A DNA stretch of 46,550 nt from Bacillota bacterium (GCA_012521405.1 JAAYMK010000003.1:1-46550), one strand, 5' to 3'; counted from the stretch's first letter, positions 16,691-23,914 are shown. The notes: a model not told the origin generated them from the letters alone. Translations and numbers: made by a program.

Positions 16691-17545
16691 GTGGAAAAAT
16701 TATCAAACCCGACTTATGTGACCAAACTGCTGGCACAACATGGGATAAGACTGCAAAAAAAATGGGGACAAAACTTTCTCATTGATGAGAATATCTTAAG
16801 GAAAATTGTAGAAACAGCCGAACTGCGGGAGCAGGATCATGTTTTGGAAGTAGGAGCGGGTATTGGTACGTTAACGCAAAAATTGGCTGCAAAGGCCGGC
16901 CGGGTTACGACTTTGGAAATTGATGAACGCTTGCGGCCCATTTTGCAAAAGACTCTAGCGCCTTACGAAAATGTTACCGTTAGGTTTGAAGATGCAGTCA
17001 GGGCTGACTATAGTGATTTATGCAGAGAAGGGCCGCTTAAACTGGTGGCTAATTTGCCTTATAATGCGGCTACACCGTTGCTTTATCGTTGGTTAAAAGA
17101 AGAATATGCATGCTTTACTTCCCTTGTCTGTATGGTACAAAAGGAAGTGGCCCAAAGGATTGTAGCAGAGCCCGGCAATAAAAACTATGGCACCTTATCG
17201 GTAATTTGCCAGTATGCTGCGCGTGTAGAAATTGTTTTTACAGTACCGAGAACAGTTTTTTTGCCCCGGCCTGAAGTTGAATCTGCCGTAGTTAAATTTT
17301 CCCTTGTGAAACAAAGGGAACTTACAGGGCACCAAGAGCAGTTGTTTTTTCAGCTTGTGGAGGGTGCTTTTGCCAAAAGGCGTAAAACGCTGCTGAATGC
17401 ACTTAGTGCAGCATTAAATTTATCTAAGGATGAACTGATGAGCTTGGGTGAAAAAGCTGGTCTTGATTTAAACCGTCGCGGTGAGACTTTAACAGTCAAA
17501 GAATTTGCATCGCTGGCACGGTTACTCTATAATAAAAGCAGTTAA
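16691..17545 (+). CDS. rsmA: 16S rRNA dimethyladenosine transferase
   Basis: A protein of 284 residues (KsgA). It adds four methyl groups to A1518 and A1519 of 16S rRNA late in 30S assembly. Motifs: KKWGQNFLIDENI near residue 22, the SAM-binding VLEVGAGIGTLT at about 53-64, the acidic EID, and the catalytic NLPYNA. The C-terminal helical domain with AFAKRRKTLLNAL is complete. GTG 16691 is preceded by GGGAAAGGAGA. The position between the yabE-type genes and yabG matches ksgA in B. subtilis. Confidence 0.97.
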   Translation: MEKLSNPTYVTKLLAQHGIRLQKKWGQNFLIDENILRKIVETAELREQDHVLEVGAGIGTLTQKLAAKAGRVTTLEIDERLRPILQKTLAPYENVTVRFEDAVRADYSDLCREGPLKLVANLPYNAATPLLYRWLKEEYACFTSLVCMVQKEVAQRIVAEPGNKNYGTLSVICQYAARVEIVFTVPRTVFLPRPEVESAVVKFSLVKQRELTGHQEQLFFQLVEGAFAKRRKTLLNALSAALNLSKDELMSLGEKAGLDLNRRGETLTVKEFASLARLLYNKSS

Positions 17546-17576
17546 TCTTTTAATCCAAACGAAAGGTGTCCTTTTG

Positions 17577-18050
17577 ATGAAATTTGTCAGTCCCACCAGA
17601 GGGCAATTAACTTTTGAGCAAGTGTACGAAGCTGTGGTTGCTTATGTCAAAGAATGTCCGCAGGATAAGTACAAGCTTATTATTGGCACCGATTCGCAGC
17701 AGCATTCCCCCAAGGTTTGTTTTGTGACGGCAGTAATTATTCACCGCGTTGGTAAAGGAGCCAGGTTTTTTTTCCGGCGGCATACCCAACGCTATATTGA
17801 GAGTTTGCGACAGCGTATTTATTATGAGACGTACTTAAGTTTGGAAGTGGCAACCTTAATAGCAGCAAAATTGGCGGAAAACGACAATTTAGATTTAAAT
17901 GTGGAAATTCATCTTGATGTGGGGGAACAGGGGGAAACGAAAGATTTAATACGGGAAGTTGTTGGGATGGTTAGCGGGAGTGGTTTTGCCGCTTGTATTA
18001 AGCCCAACTCATATGGTGCCTCGAAAGTGGCTGACAAATATACAAAATAA
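17577..18050 (+). CDS. YkuK-like RNase H-fold protein (DUF458)
   Basis: A protein of 157 residues from ATG 17577 behind GAAAGGTG; the frame is open into the end of rsmA but has no other good start. The motif LIIGTDSQQH near residue 40 is the family hallmark (IGTDSQ), with VEIHLDVGEQGETKDLI and a C-terminal GASKVADKYTK completing the fold. The family is named ribonuclease H-like YkuK, but activity has not been shown to my knowledge. It is not part of the B. subtilis ksgA-yabG interval. A strong terminator follows. Confidence 0.85.
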   Translation: MKFVSPTRGQLTFEQVYEAVVAYVKECPQDKYKLIIGTDSQQHSPKVCFVTAVIIHRVGKGARFFFRRHTQRYIESLRQRIYYETYLSLEVATLIAAKLAENDNLDLNVEIHLDVGEQGETKDLIREVVGMVSGSGFAACIKPNSYGASKVADKYTK

Positions 18051-18055
18051 AAGTA

Positions 18056-18084
18056 AAAAACACGCTTGAGAGCGTGTTTTTTTT
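18056..18084. terminator. Bidirectional terminator between the YkuK-like and glycosyltransferase genes
   Basis: AAAAACACGCT (18056-18066) pairs with AGCGTGTTTTT (18071-18081) around a TGAG loop, with A-rich and T-rich flanks that serve both converging genes. Confidence 0.9.
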
Positions 18085-18889
18085 ACATGTTCCGTCCGGC
18101 GATAAACTGTTTTAAAAGGTCAAAACGGCGCTGGCTGTGGTAGCCCAAGTAAAGTTTGCCCTTGTGGTAACGGGTTCTGGGCTGGTATCTTGCCATCTGC
18201 AGTGCTTCCAAGCAGTCACCAATTATTGTTTCCGTTATTAGCTGGCTATGAATTTGATTCTTGAGCGATGAACCCAGTTGAATATGCGGAATGGCTGTGG
18301 CAATGTCTATACGAAAATTATTGCGTACTGCATGCACCAAGAGAGTAGGCGGAACGGCAAAATCTTCCCAGGGGACGTGGGAGAGCATGCGATGGGAAAT
18401 AACGTGGGGTCCGTGAGAAGGTGTGGCAATTTTAATTTTTTCCAGGAGTCCCAGTTCCTGATTTAAAAAATAACGCCAATAAAATATCGGCTCCTGCAGA
18501 TTAGCGGTTGCTTTTTTGTCCGGATAACAATCTGTAAGGGCCAAATCAAGGCTGTGTTTTATGGTGTTGTTAAGGAGAGTTTTTAATGCACAGGAGATTT
18601 CTCCCACCATATCACCGTCGACAAAAAGAGTATAACTTGCTCCTGCGCCAAAGGCCAGCTTGGCGCCCACCGCCCTTGGCACATCAATGCCCAGTGGATC
18701 CTGAAAAGACACCAAAGTGATTATTTTCGGATAGTCTAGGTAGTATTTATCTGCAACTTTTCTGGTAATCTCATTGGAACCATTAAGGATAACAATAATA
18801 TTTTTAATCATTTTGATTGCCAACAGCGAATCTAAAACGCGTCCAAGCCGATATTCCTCTTGATAGGCTGGTACAACGGCAGCAATCAT
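18083..18889 (-). CDS. Family 2 glycosyltransferase-like protein
   Basis: A protein of 268 residues from ATG 18889 (GGAGGGG ahead); an upstream extension to 18970 has no similarity and overlaps promoter sequence. The N-terminus MIAAVVPAYQEEYRLGRVLDSL is the GT-A nucleotide-binding start, and TLFVDGDMVGE supplies the DxD metal-binding motif. It contains no membrane helix, so it should be cytosolic and transfer a sugar from a nucleotide sugar. Donor and acceptor are unknown. The gene is divergent from yabG, and a sequence matching the sigma-K promoter pattern lies ahead of it. That would place it in the mother cell during coat formation, possibly glycosylating coat or exosporium material. B. 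subtilis has no gene at this spot. Confidence 0.8.
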   Translation of the reverse strand: MIAAVVPAYQEEYRLGRVLDSLLAIKMIKNIIVILNGSNEITRKVADKYYLDYPKIITLVSFQDPLGIDVPRAVGAKLAFGAGASYTLFVDGDMVGEISCALKTLLNNTIKHSLDLALTDCYPDKKATANLQEPIFYWRYFLNQELGLLEKIKIATPSHGPHVISHRMLSHVPWEDFAVPPTLLVHAVRNNFRIDIATAIPHIQLGSSLKNQIHSQLITETIIGDCLEALQMARYQPRTRYHKGKLYLGYHSQRRFDLLKQFIAGRNM

Positions 18890-18906
18890 TTCTTCCCCTC
18901 CTGCTT

Positions 18907-18933
18907 TATTATATGAGGCCGGAACAGGCGGGT
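18907..18933 (-). promoter_or_regulatory. Putative sigma-K promoter for the glycosyltransferase gene
   Basis: On the - strand AC (18933-18932, in the context CACC), a 16-bp spacer and CATATAATA (18915-18907) match the sigma-K pattern AC-N16/17-CATANNNTA. The expected start near 18900 gives a very short leader that cuts into the ribosome binding site, which lowers confidence. Confidence 0.45.
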
Positions 18934-18943
18934 GTATGCAGGC

Positions 18944-18971
18944 ACAAAATTTTGTCGGGCAACATATCATA
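18944..18971 (+). promoter_or_regulatory. Putative sigma-K promoter for yabG
   Basis: AC (18944-18945, in the context CACA), a 17-bp spacer and CATATCATA (18963-18971) match AC-N16/17-CATANNNTA fully. yabG is a known sigma-K gene in B. subtilis. The leader to TTG 19014 would be about 36 nt. Confidence 0.6.
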
Positions 18972-19013
18972 TACGAAAGGCATTGTGGTCACAAAGGAAG
19001 GCAGGTGGGATGT

Positions 19014-19871
19014 TTGTCCTTTAAAGTCGGGGATACGGTTGGACGCAAATCATATGGCATGGATATCCTGTTTAAAATCATGGAAATAAACGAAAAAACT
19101 CAGACCGCTGTCTTAAAGGGGCTGGATATGCGGCTTATTGCCGATGCTAAATTGGATGACCTGGCTTATCCCGATGCAAAGGCAATACAGAGTTATCGCA
19201 GGCGGTCTGAGGAAGCGCAGAAAGAATGTATTCGCAAGATTTACCGTCGCCGGAGTCTAGAAAGGGAGCAGTTGCGCAATCTTAGCGGCAGATCACCGGA
19301 AGAGTTTTTTGAATTGCCGGGAAAAATACTACATCTTGACGGTGATCCGGAGTACCTGGAAGAGTGTTTAAAAGCCTACCAGTCGCTGCAGCTGGATGTG
19401 GTGGGAGAGTTTGTCGTGGAAAAAGAACAGCCGGAAAAAGTGTGGCATTTACTGCATCAACATCGACCGGATATTTTAATTTTGACCGGCCATGATGCTT
19501 ATATTAAAAATGAAGAAAATGATTTTCAAAGTCTAAAATATTATCGTAATTCCCGATATTTTGTGGAAGCTGTCAAAAAAGCACGCCAATATGAACCGGG
19601 AAAAGACGATTTAGTAATCTTCGCCGGAGCCTGCCAGTCCCATTATGAGGAGCTGCTTAATGCCGGTGCCAACTTTGCCAGTTCACCGCAGCGTGTCATG
19701 ATTCACGCTTTGGATCCGGTTTTTTTAATGGAGAAGGTGGCTTTTACTTCCATTAATGAGACTGTAAACATCTTTGAAGTTATCAAGCACACCATTACTG
19801 GGCTGGATGGAGTTGGCGGTCTGGAGACGCGCGGAAAATTTCGGTTAGGCCTGCCCAAGTCGCCATACTAA
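19014..19871 (+). CDS. yabG: YabG sporulation-specific protease
   Basis: A protein of 285 residues from TTG 19014, chosen because it aligns with the B. subtilis start (LSFKVGD here, MQFQIGD there) and because AAAGGAAGG and GGTGGG precede it. GTG 19005 is the alternative. YabG processes spore coat proteins around the developing spore. His160 (TGHDAY) and Cys207 (FAGACQSH) occupy the places of the His/Cys pair reported as catalytic in Clostridioides difficile YabG, as I recall. The GANFASSP and IHALDPV blocks and the C-terminal GGLETRG motif are conserved. A sigma-K-type promoter lies 43 bp upstream. The order rsmA-yabG-veg is that of B. subtilis. Confidence 0.95.
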   Translation: MSFKVGDTVGRKSYGMDILFKIMEINEKTQTAVLKGLDMRLIADAKLDDLAYPDAKAIQSYRRRSEEAQKECIRKIYRRRSLEREQLRNLSGRSPEEFFELPGKILHLDGDPEYLEECLKAYQSLQLDVVGEFVVEKEQPEKVWHLLHQHRPDILILTGHDAYIKNEENDFQSLKYYRNSRYFVEAVKKARQYEPGKDDLVIFAGACQSHYEELLNAGANFASSPQRVMIHALDPVFLMEKVAFTSINETVNIFEVIKHTITGLDGVGGLETRGKFRLGLPKSPY

Positions 19872-19917
19872 ACACGAAGCTTTCGCCCCAAATGGCCTAA
19901 AATTGGCGTTTTGGGTC

Positions 19918-19946
19918 TTGACGGAATAATGGTGCGCTGATATAAT
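19918..19946 (+). promoter_or_regulatory. Upstream sigma-A promoter of veg (P1)
   Basis: TTGACG (19918-19923), a 17-bp spacer and TATAAT (19941-19946) with TGA giving an extended -10. Confidence 0.75.
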
Positions 19947-19960
19947 AAAAAATTTATGAT

Positions 19961-19989
19961 TTGACAGCTTGCCTGATGTATGGTACAAT
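19961..19989 (+). promoter_or_regulatory. Downstream sigma-A promoter of veg (P2)
   Basis: TTGACA (19961-19966), a 17-bp spacer and TACAAT (19984-19989) with TGG giving an extended -10. Both hexamers and the spacing equal those I recall for the strong B. subtilis veg promoter. It lies exactly 43 bp downstream of P1. Confidence 0.85.
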
Positions 19990-20021
19990 GTACAAGTAAA
20001 ACTTGTCTGGGGTGATGGCGA

Positions 20022-20288
20022 TTGGCGGCAACAAATGCACTTACACAGATTAGAAGAAATTTGGAATCACATGTCGGACAAAAAATACGTCTGCGGGCTC
20101 ATCGCGGAAGAAGAAAAACTTTGGAAAAAGTGGGTGTTTTAGAAAATACTTATCCGTCAATTTTTGTGGTACGTGTAGAAGAGCCCAATTATAACCAGCG
20201 TTTATCTTTTTCCTATGCAGATGTATTGACGGAAACTGTGGAATTAACACTGGTTAATCAGGAGGCAAATGCCAAAAATAAATCCTAA
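20022..20288 (+). CDS. veg: Veg protein
   Basis: A protein of 88 residues from TTG 20022; an in-frame TGA at 20013 rules out any earlier start, and GGGGTGAT pairs with the 16S 3' end. The family signature is clear: an N-terminal helix, then GQKIRLRAHRGRRKT and the GVLENTYPSIFVVRV segment, an Sm-like small barrel. In B. subtilis Veg is highly expressed and stimulates biofilm matrix genes by interfering with SinR. Two strong promoters precede it and a terminator follows. The yabG-veg-(sspF) order is that of B. subtilis. Confidence 0.95.
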   Translation: MAATNALTQIRRNLESHVGQKIRLRAHRGRRKTLEKVGVLENTYPSIFVVRVEEPNYNQRLSFSYADVLTETVELTLVNQEANAKNKS

Positions 20289-20328
20289 AATTTCTTTTGT
20301 AAAAACTTCATTGTGAGAAGCTTTTATT

Positions 20329-20354
20329 AACAGCCTACAGGCTGTTTTTTTTTT
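20329..20354 (+). terminator. Intrinsic terminator after veg
   Basis: AACAGCC (20329-20335) pairs with GGCTGTT (20340-20346) around TACA, followed by about ten T residues. Confidence 0.9.
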
Positions 20355-20427
20355 GCTCTCAAACAAAGCAAAAACCTTGCTTGTTGCTAGTGATAATTTT
20401 TTTGTAAAAGACAAATTAAGTTTGCTG

Positions 20428-20455
20428 GCATATTGTTAAGCAAAAAGCATAGATA
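20428..20455 (+). promoter_or_regulatory. Possible distal sigma-E promoter of the SipL-like gene
   Basis: GCATATT (20428-20434) matches the sigma-E -35 pattern KMATATT fully. After a 13-bp spacer CATAGATA (20448-20455) matches CATACANT in six of eight positions. Confidence 0.4.
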
Positions 20456-20487
20456 TTGTAGAGAACTACTTTCCCTCCACATTATAC

Positions 20488-20516
20488 GCACATTTTTTAC
20501 AGTTTTGGCATATAAT
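20488..20516 (+). promoter_or_regulatory. Possible proximal sigma-E promoter of the SipL-like gene
   Basis: GCACATT (20488-20494; six of seven match), a 14-bp spacer and CATATAAT (20509-20516; seven of eight match CATACANT). It fits mother-cell expression of a SipL-type protein. The rest of the 310-bp gap after veg holds the veg terminator and the distal promoter candidate only. Confidence 0.45.
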
Positions 20517-20598
20517 TAAGCGATACCGCGGGAAGGGACGGCGCGTAAATTTTCTCTTGCGGAACAATTTAGCAAAGGCGAAGAAAGGAGGCAAAAAG

Positions 20599-22224
20599 AT
20601 GGGAAAGGATGAATTTAAGGGGCTAAAATGTATCACCGATCTGTTGAAAGTGGAACAGGTTGTAGGTGAAAATGCTTCGCAAACATCGGTCATCCGCGAT
20701 GTTATTTTGCCCGGCAAGGTCCGCAAGATTGCAGAAGTAGATACCAAGCTGCAGAATGTGAGCGGCCGTGTAATTGAAAATAAAGTAGTGGTAGAAGGCG
20801 TTATTCATAAACAGATTTTTTATGTTGAGGAAGAATCCGGACAACTGAAAGAATTTACTGTAGATGATGAGCGGTTTGTACATTTTGTTGATGTACCCGG
20901 TGCCATGCCCGGGATGAATGTTCAAGTACACGCACGTGTTGAATTTGTCGGGCATGATTTTATCCGTGAAGAAAAGGCGTATCGGGATGAGCCGGATGAT
21001 ATTGCTGATGATATTGCTATTGAAGACGATTTAGAATCACAAGGCTTCCATAAGAAAAAGAAAGTTAACTCTTTATTCCGGCAGACAGTAATTCTGGAAA
21101 TATTTGTCAAAGTAACCGAGTCAATTCAGCTTGATGTGGTTGTGGATGTAAAAGGCATAGATAAACGCAAAGTAAAAACCGAGCTTCTAAAAGTGGAAAG
21201 CGTTGTCGGGGAAAATGCGGCGCAAGTAGCAGTGCATTCCGAGATAGATTTTGGTCGTCCCGCCAGAAAGATCAAAAACGTTGATGCGGAAATTAAACAT
21301 ATCACAGCACGGCCCATTGAAAATAAAGTTATTGTAGAAGGGATTTTACACAAACAAATCTTTTTTGTGTCTGCAGAAGATGATGTGGTGCTTGAAGTAT
21401 CCGTTGATGAGAAATTTACCCACTTTATCGATCTTCCCGGTGCTTTCCCCGGAGCCAATGTGCAGGTTCATCCACGCGTAGAATATGTGGATGTAGATAT
21501 TGATGCCAAAGATCCCACCCGTGGTAAACAAACTGCCATCATTGATATTTTCGCCAAAGTAACAGAGACGGTGCAGGCAGACGTAGTTACCGATATTAAG
21601 GATGTACCGACGGAAAAAGAATTGCTGAAAGTGGCTCAAGTTATCGGTGAAGGCAGTAAACAGCATAATGTGGTAGCCGATTTGACGGCACCGGCGCCGG
21701 TACGGAAGATGGCAGGGCCGCCGGATACACGTTTTGAAAATATTGAAGTAAAGGTAATTGAAGATAAAGTAATTGTTGAAGCAGATTTGGTGAAAAGTAT
21801 TTTCTTTGTCCGCGAAGGCGATGTGCCTAAAGTGATGGAATTTGAAGCCCGCGAACACTTTACGGTGTTTGTGGATATTCCTGGCGCCAAGCCCGGCAAT
21901 GTGGTGCAAGTTTACCCGCGGGTAGAATATACCGATTTTGATCTTGACCACCATGATCCCAGGCAAATCCGGCAAACTACGGTTATTGAAGTATTTGTTA
22001 AAGTCACTGAATTTGTCCAGTTAGAAGTAGTTGTGGGCTGCCACGTAGGCCCGAAACCCTCAGTAACAGTATATGTAGTACAACCGGGAGACACTCTCTT
22101 TAAAATTGCCCAGCGTTTTGGGGTATCACTGGATGATTTAATTGCAGCCAACCCTGATATTAGCGATCCTAATCTGATTTTCCCCGGACAAAAAATTATC
22201 ATTCCCAGAAGACTAAGAAGTTAA
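20599..22224 (+). CDS. SipL-like protein: three DUF3794 (SPOCS) domains plus LysM
   Basis: A protein of 541 residues from ATG 20599 behind AAAGGAGG. It has three DUF3794 repeats beginning near residues 12, 195 and 341. Each opens with a LLKV..V(V/I)GE motif and ends with a V.VH/YPRVE(Y/F) block. A single LysM domain closes the protein (about 491-540, YVVQPGDTLFKIAQRFGVS). In C. difficile SipL has DUF3794 plus LysM and tethers the SpoIVA basement layer to the spore surface, where it is needed for coat localisation. Here the DUF3794 part is tripled, and the second and third copies are separated from the first by acidic spacers. No signal peptide is present, as expected for a mother-cell cytosolic protein. 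Possible sigma-E promoters lie upstream. Confidence 0.88.
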   Translation: MGKDEFKGLKCITDLLKVEQVVGENASQTSVIRDVILPGKVRKIAEVDTKLQNVSGRVIENKVVVEGVIHKQIFYVEEESGQLKEFTVDDERFVHFVDVPGAMPGMNVQVHARVEFVGHDFIREEKAYRDEPDDIADDIAIEDDLESQGFHKKKKVNSLFRQTVILEIFVKVTESIQLDVVVDVKGIDKRKVKTELLKVESVVGENAAQVAVHSEIDFGRPARKIKNVDAEIKHITARPIENKVIVEGILHKQIFFVSAEDDVVLEVSVDEKFTHFIDLPGAFPGANVQVHPRVEYVDVDIDAKDPTRGKQTAIIDIFAKVTETVQADVVTDIKDVPTEKELLKVAQVIGEGSKQHNVVADLTAPAPVRKMAGPPDTRFENIEVKVIEDKVIVEADLVKSIFFVREGDVPKVMEFEAREHFTVFVDIPGAKPGNVVQVYPRVEYTDFDLDHHDPRQIRQTTVIEVFVKVTEFVQLEVVVGCHVGPKPSVTVYVVQPGDTLFKIAQRFGVSLDDLIAANPDISDPNLIFPGQKIIIPRRLRS

Positions 22225-22251
22225 AGTAGCATCTCCGATGCTACTTTTTTT
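22223..22251 (+). terminator. Intrinsic terminator after the SipL-like gene
   Basis: AAAGTAGCATC (22223-22233) pairs perfectly with GATGCTACTTT (22237-22247) around TCC, followed by more T residues. The 5' arm includes the stop codon. Confidence 0.93.
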
Positions 22252-22451
22252 TATTGGTTTTTCGCTAGGGAATGGCAAAGCAGACTGTTACGTATCATTT
22301 GCCCATATGGCTGCGGATGGGGTGTTTTACCTGAAGATGAGATTGAGGAGGAAGCGGATGTATAAAAAGCAGGGGGCTAGTATTGCAGTGGCAGCAATAA
22401 CCATGTATGCGGGATTGGCAGGGAGTTGCCGTTTAGGCAGCTCTTTTTTTT
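22252..22451 (+). ncRNA. Candidate structured leader or small RNA ending in a terminator
   Basis: This intergenic stretch ends in a strong terminator: GAGTTGCC (22423-22430), loop GTTTA, GGCAGCTC (22436-22443) and eight T residues. GGCA at 22417-22420 could pair instead with TGCC at 22427-22430 and break the terminator. A local stem TATTGC/GCAATA lies around 22380-22400. A 53-codon frame with GAGGAGG and ATG 22358 overlaps it, but the terminator sits inside that frame and the peptide has no family I recognise. The next gene has its own promoter beyond the terminator. It may be an independent sRNA or a riboswitch-like attenuator. I could not match a known class. Confidence 0.35.
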
Positions 22452-22491
22452 ATAGTTTGTGCTCAAGCTTTTTGAGTAACCGTTTCCCTTT

Positions 22492-22520
22492 TTGCGGAAA
22501 AATTGTAATGCAACTATAAT
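22492..22520 (+). promoter_or_regulatory. Sigma-A promoter for the LysM-CAP gene
   Basis: TTGCGG (22492-22497), a 17-bp spacer and TATAAT (22515-22520), about 55 bp before the start codon and downstream of the leader terminator. Confidence 0.6.
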
Positions 22521-22573
22521 GAATTTGTAAAGATATCTTAACAAGTTTAAATTAACGCAAAGGAGTGAGCACA

Positions 22574-23542
22574 TTGCAGAAAAAACGGACAAGCTTTGTT
22601 TTCTTTTGTCTCTTGTTGGCAGCTTTTTTATTCTGCCTTCCCAGTATCGCTGAAGCAAAAACGGCAAACTTTACATACTGTGTAAAGCTCAAGCCAGGTT
22701 GGCAGCAGGTTAGTGTCCCTAAAACTCAAAATGTACAGGTCGTGGTAAGGTGCCCCGAGCAAATTGCTAAACATCATGAGCAAAAAGTTATAATTAGTTT
22801 AGCTTTTTATCGTGTTAAAAAGGGTGATACTCTCTATAGTATTGCCAAACGTTTTGATACCACTGTAGAGCAGTTAAGATTATTAAATAAGTTAAACGGG
22901 GTAAAAATAACTCCGGGAGAGGTTTTGCTGGTACCAATCTGCTGGCGAGTGATCCCCAAGCCGCAGCCGCAACCGGAACCTGAACCGGAGCCTCAACCGG
23001 AACCTAAACCAAATCCACAACCCCAGCCGGAGCCTGAACCGGAGCCGAGTCCCAAGCCCCAGCCTGAACCGGAACCTGAACCCGAGCCACAGCCACAACC
23101 TGAACCCCAGCCTGAACCAGAACCCGAACCGGAACCGCAGCCGCAACCGGTACCGGGACTTAATGAGGCTGAACAAAAAATGTTGGCTTTAATTAATGCA
23201 GAGCGGAGCAAGGTGGGATTGGCGCCCCTGCAAGTAGATATGGAATTGGTGAGATTAGCTCGGCTGAAAAGCCAAGATATGATTGAGCACAATTATTTTT
23301 CGCACCAGTCACCCACATACGGTTCCCCCTTTGATATGATGAGGGCTGCCGGGATTACTTATCGTTTAGCAGGTGAAAATCTTGCCGGCGCACCCACCGT
23401 TGAAAGGGCCCATACAAGTTTAATGAATTCCTCCGGCCATCGTGCCAATATTTTAAATCCCAACTACACACATATAGGGATTGGAGCAGTGGGTGGCGGA
23501 CGTTATGGGATGATGTTTACACAACTATTTGTGGGTCGCTAA
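22574..23542 (+). CDS. Secreted LysM and CAP (SCP-like) domain protein
   Basis: A protein of 322 residues from TTG 22574, seven bases after AAAGGAGTGA; GTG 22565 is too close to that site. It has a clear signal peptide (residues 1-28, ending SIAEAKT), a LysM domain at about 79-122 ([16 protein letters not shown]), a Pro-Glu-Gln linker of about 67 residues, and a C-terminal CAP domain (about 197-322) with [34 protein letters not shown] and [13 protein letters not shown]. Such YkwD/SafA-type proteins bind peptidoglycan or spore cortex through LysM. The function of the CAP domain in bacteria is unclear. It is placed between two spore genes (SipL-like and sspF) but is read from a sigma-A-like promoter. 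Confidence 0.92.
   Translation: MQKKRTSFVFFCLLLAAFLFCLPSIAEAKTANFTYCVKLKPGWQQVSVPKTQNVQVVVRCPEQIAKHHEQKVIISLAFYRVKKGDTLYSIAKRFDTTVEQLRLLNKLNGVKITPGEVLLVPICWRVIPKPQPQPEPEPEPQPEPKPNPQPQPEPEPEPSPKPQPEPEPEPEPQPQPEPQPEPEPEPEPQPQPVPGLNEAEQKMLALINAERSKVGLAPLQVDMELVRLARLKSQDMIEHNYFSHQSPTYGSPFDMMRAAGITYRLAGENLAGAPTVERAHTSLMNSSGHRANILNPNYTHIGIGAVGGGRYGMMFTQLFVGR
22955..23157 (+). repeat. Low-complexity Pro-Glu/Pro-Gln linker repeat
   Basis: About 200 bases of near-repeating six-base units coding for PE and PQ dipeptides, between the LysM and CAP domains. The repeats also create long antisense frames rich in Arg, Phe and Leu that are not genes. Length may vary between strains through slippage. Confidence 0.9.
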
Positions 23543-23552
23543 AATATGGATT

Positions 23553-23596
23553 AAAATTAACCCGGGCCTCATTGAAGCCTGGGTTAATTTTATTTT
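23553..23596. terminator. Intrinsic terminator after the LysM-CAP gene
   Basis: AAAATTAACCCGGGC (23553-23567) pairs with GCCTGGGTTAATTTT (23577-23591) with one G-T pair, then TATTTTT. The symmetric A/T flanks could work in both directions. Confidence 0.85.
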
Positions 23597-23725
23597 TAGT
23601 AAAAATTTTTTTGAGAAAAAATTACCTTTAAGTTTAGTATCAAAGGGCGCAGAAATTGCCAGTGTATTATAATGAAAATCGTAAACAATAAAATTAGCCC
23701 TAAAATGTTCAAAGGAGTGAGGCTA

Positions 23726-23908
23726 ATGAGTCCGAGACGGCAAAGGATTATGTCCGATGCGTTGAAGGAAGAATTAGCCGCAGAGTTGGGCGTGGCAGAT
23801 ATTGTACGCAAGGAAGGTTGGGGAAGTGTTACTTCCCGTGATTGTGGCAACCTGGTAAAATTAGCCATTGAACGCGCCGAACGTGCTCTGATGAACGAAC
23901 AAAAATAA
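23726..23908 (+). CDS. sspF: Alpha/beta-type small acid-soluble spore protein SspF
   Basis: A protein of 60 residues from ATG 23726 behind AAAGGAGTGAGG; the open frame upstream is non-coding. It starts MSPRRQRIMSDALKEELAAELG and has the family blocks GWGSVTSRDCGNLVKLAIERAE, with the GW(G) and RD.GN motifs of SspF. SASPs coat DNA in the dormant spore and protect it from UV and heat. In B. subtilis sspF follows veg directly. Here the SipL-like and LysM-CAP genes lie between. I could not find a convincing sigma-G promoter, although a TATTATA element stands at 23665-23671. Confidence 0.93.
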   Translation: MSPRRQRIMSDALKEELAAELGVADIVRKEGWGSVTSRDCGNLVKLAIERAERALMNEQK

Positions 23909-23914
23909 GGGTAA

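Noticed and set aside
20623-22202. Several antisense frames opposite the SipL-like gene
   Set aside because: The + strand frame has three clear DUF3794 domains and LysM; the antisense frames have low-complexity or atypical composition.
22252-22451. Possible cyclic di-GMP-I (GEMM) riboswitch, because GGCAAAGC near the start and GGCAGGGAGTTGCCG near the end resemble its closing strands
   Set aside because: The distance between the two parts (about 160 bases) is too long, and the GAAA-type tetraloop and the GCAAAGCC core are not visible.
22892-23292. Antisense frames rich in Arg/Phe/Leu or Gly/Ser opposite the LysM-CAP gene
   Set aside because: They are shadows of the Pro-Glu repeat and show no domain or ribosome binding site.
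23637-23725. Sigma-G promoter for sspF
   Set aside because: TATTATA (23665-23671) resembles the -10, but no GNATR element lies 17-18 bp upstream.
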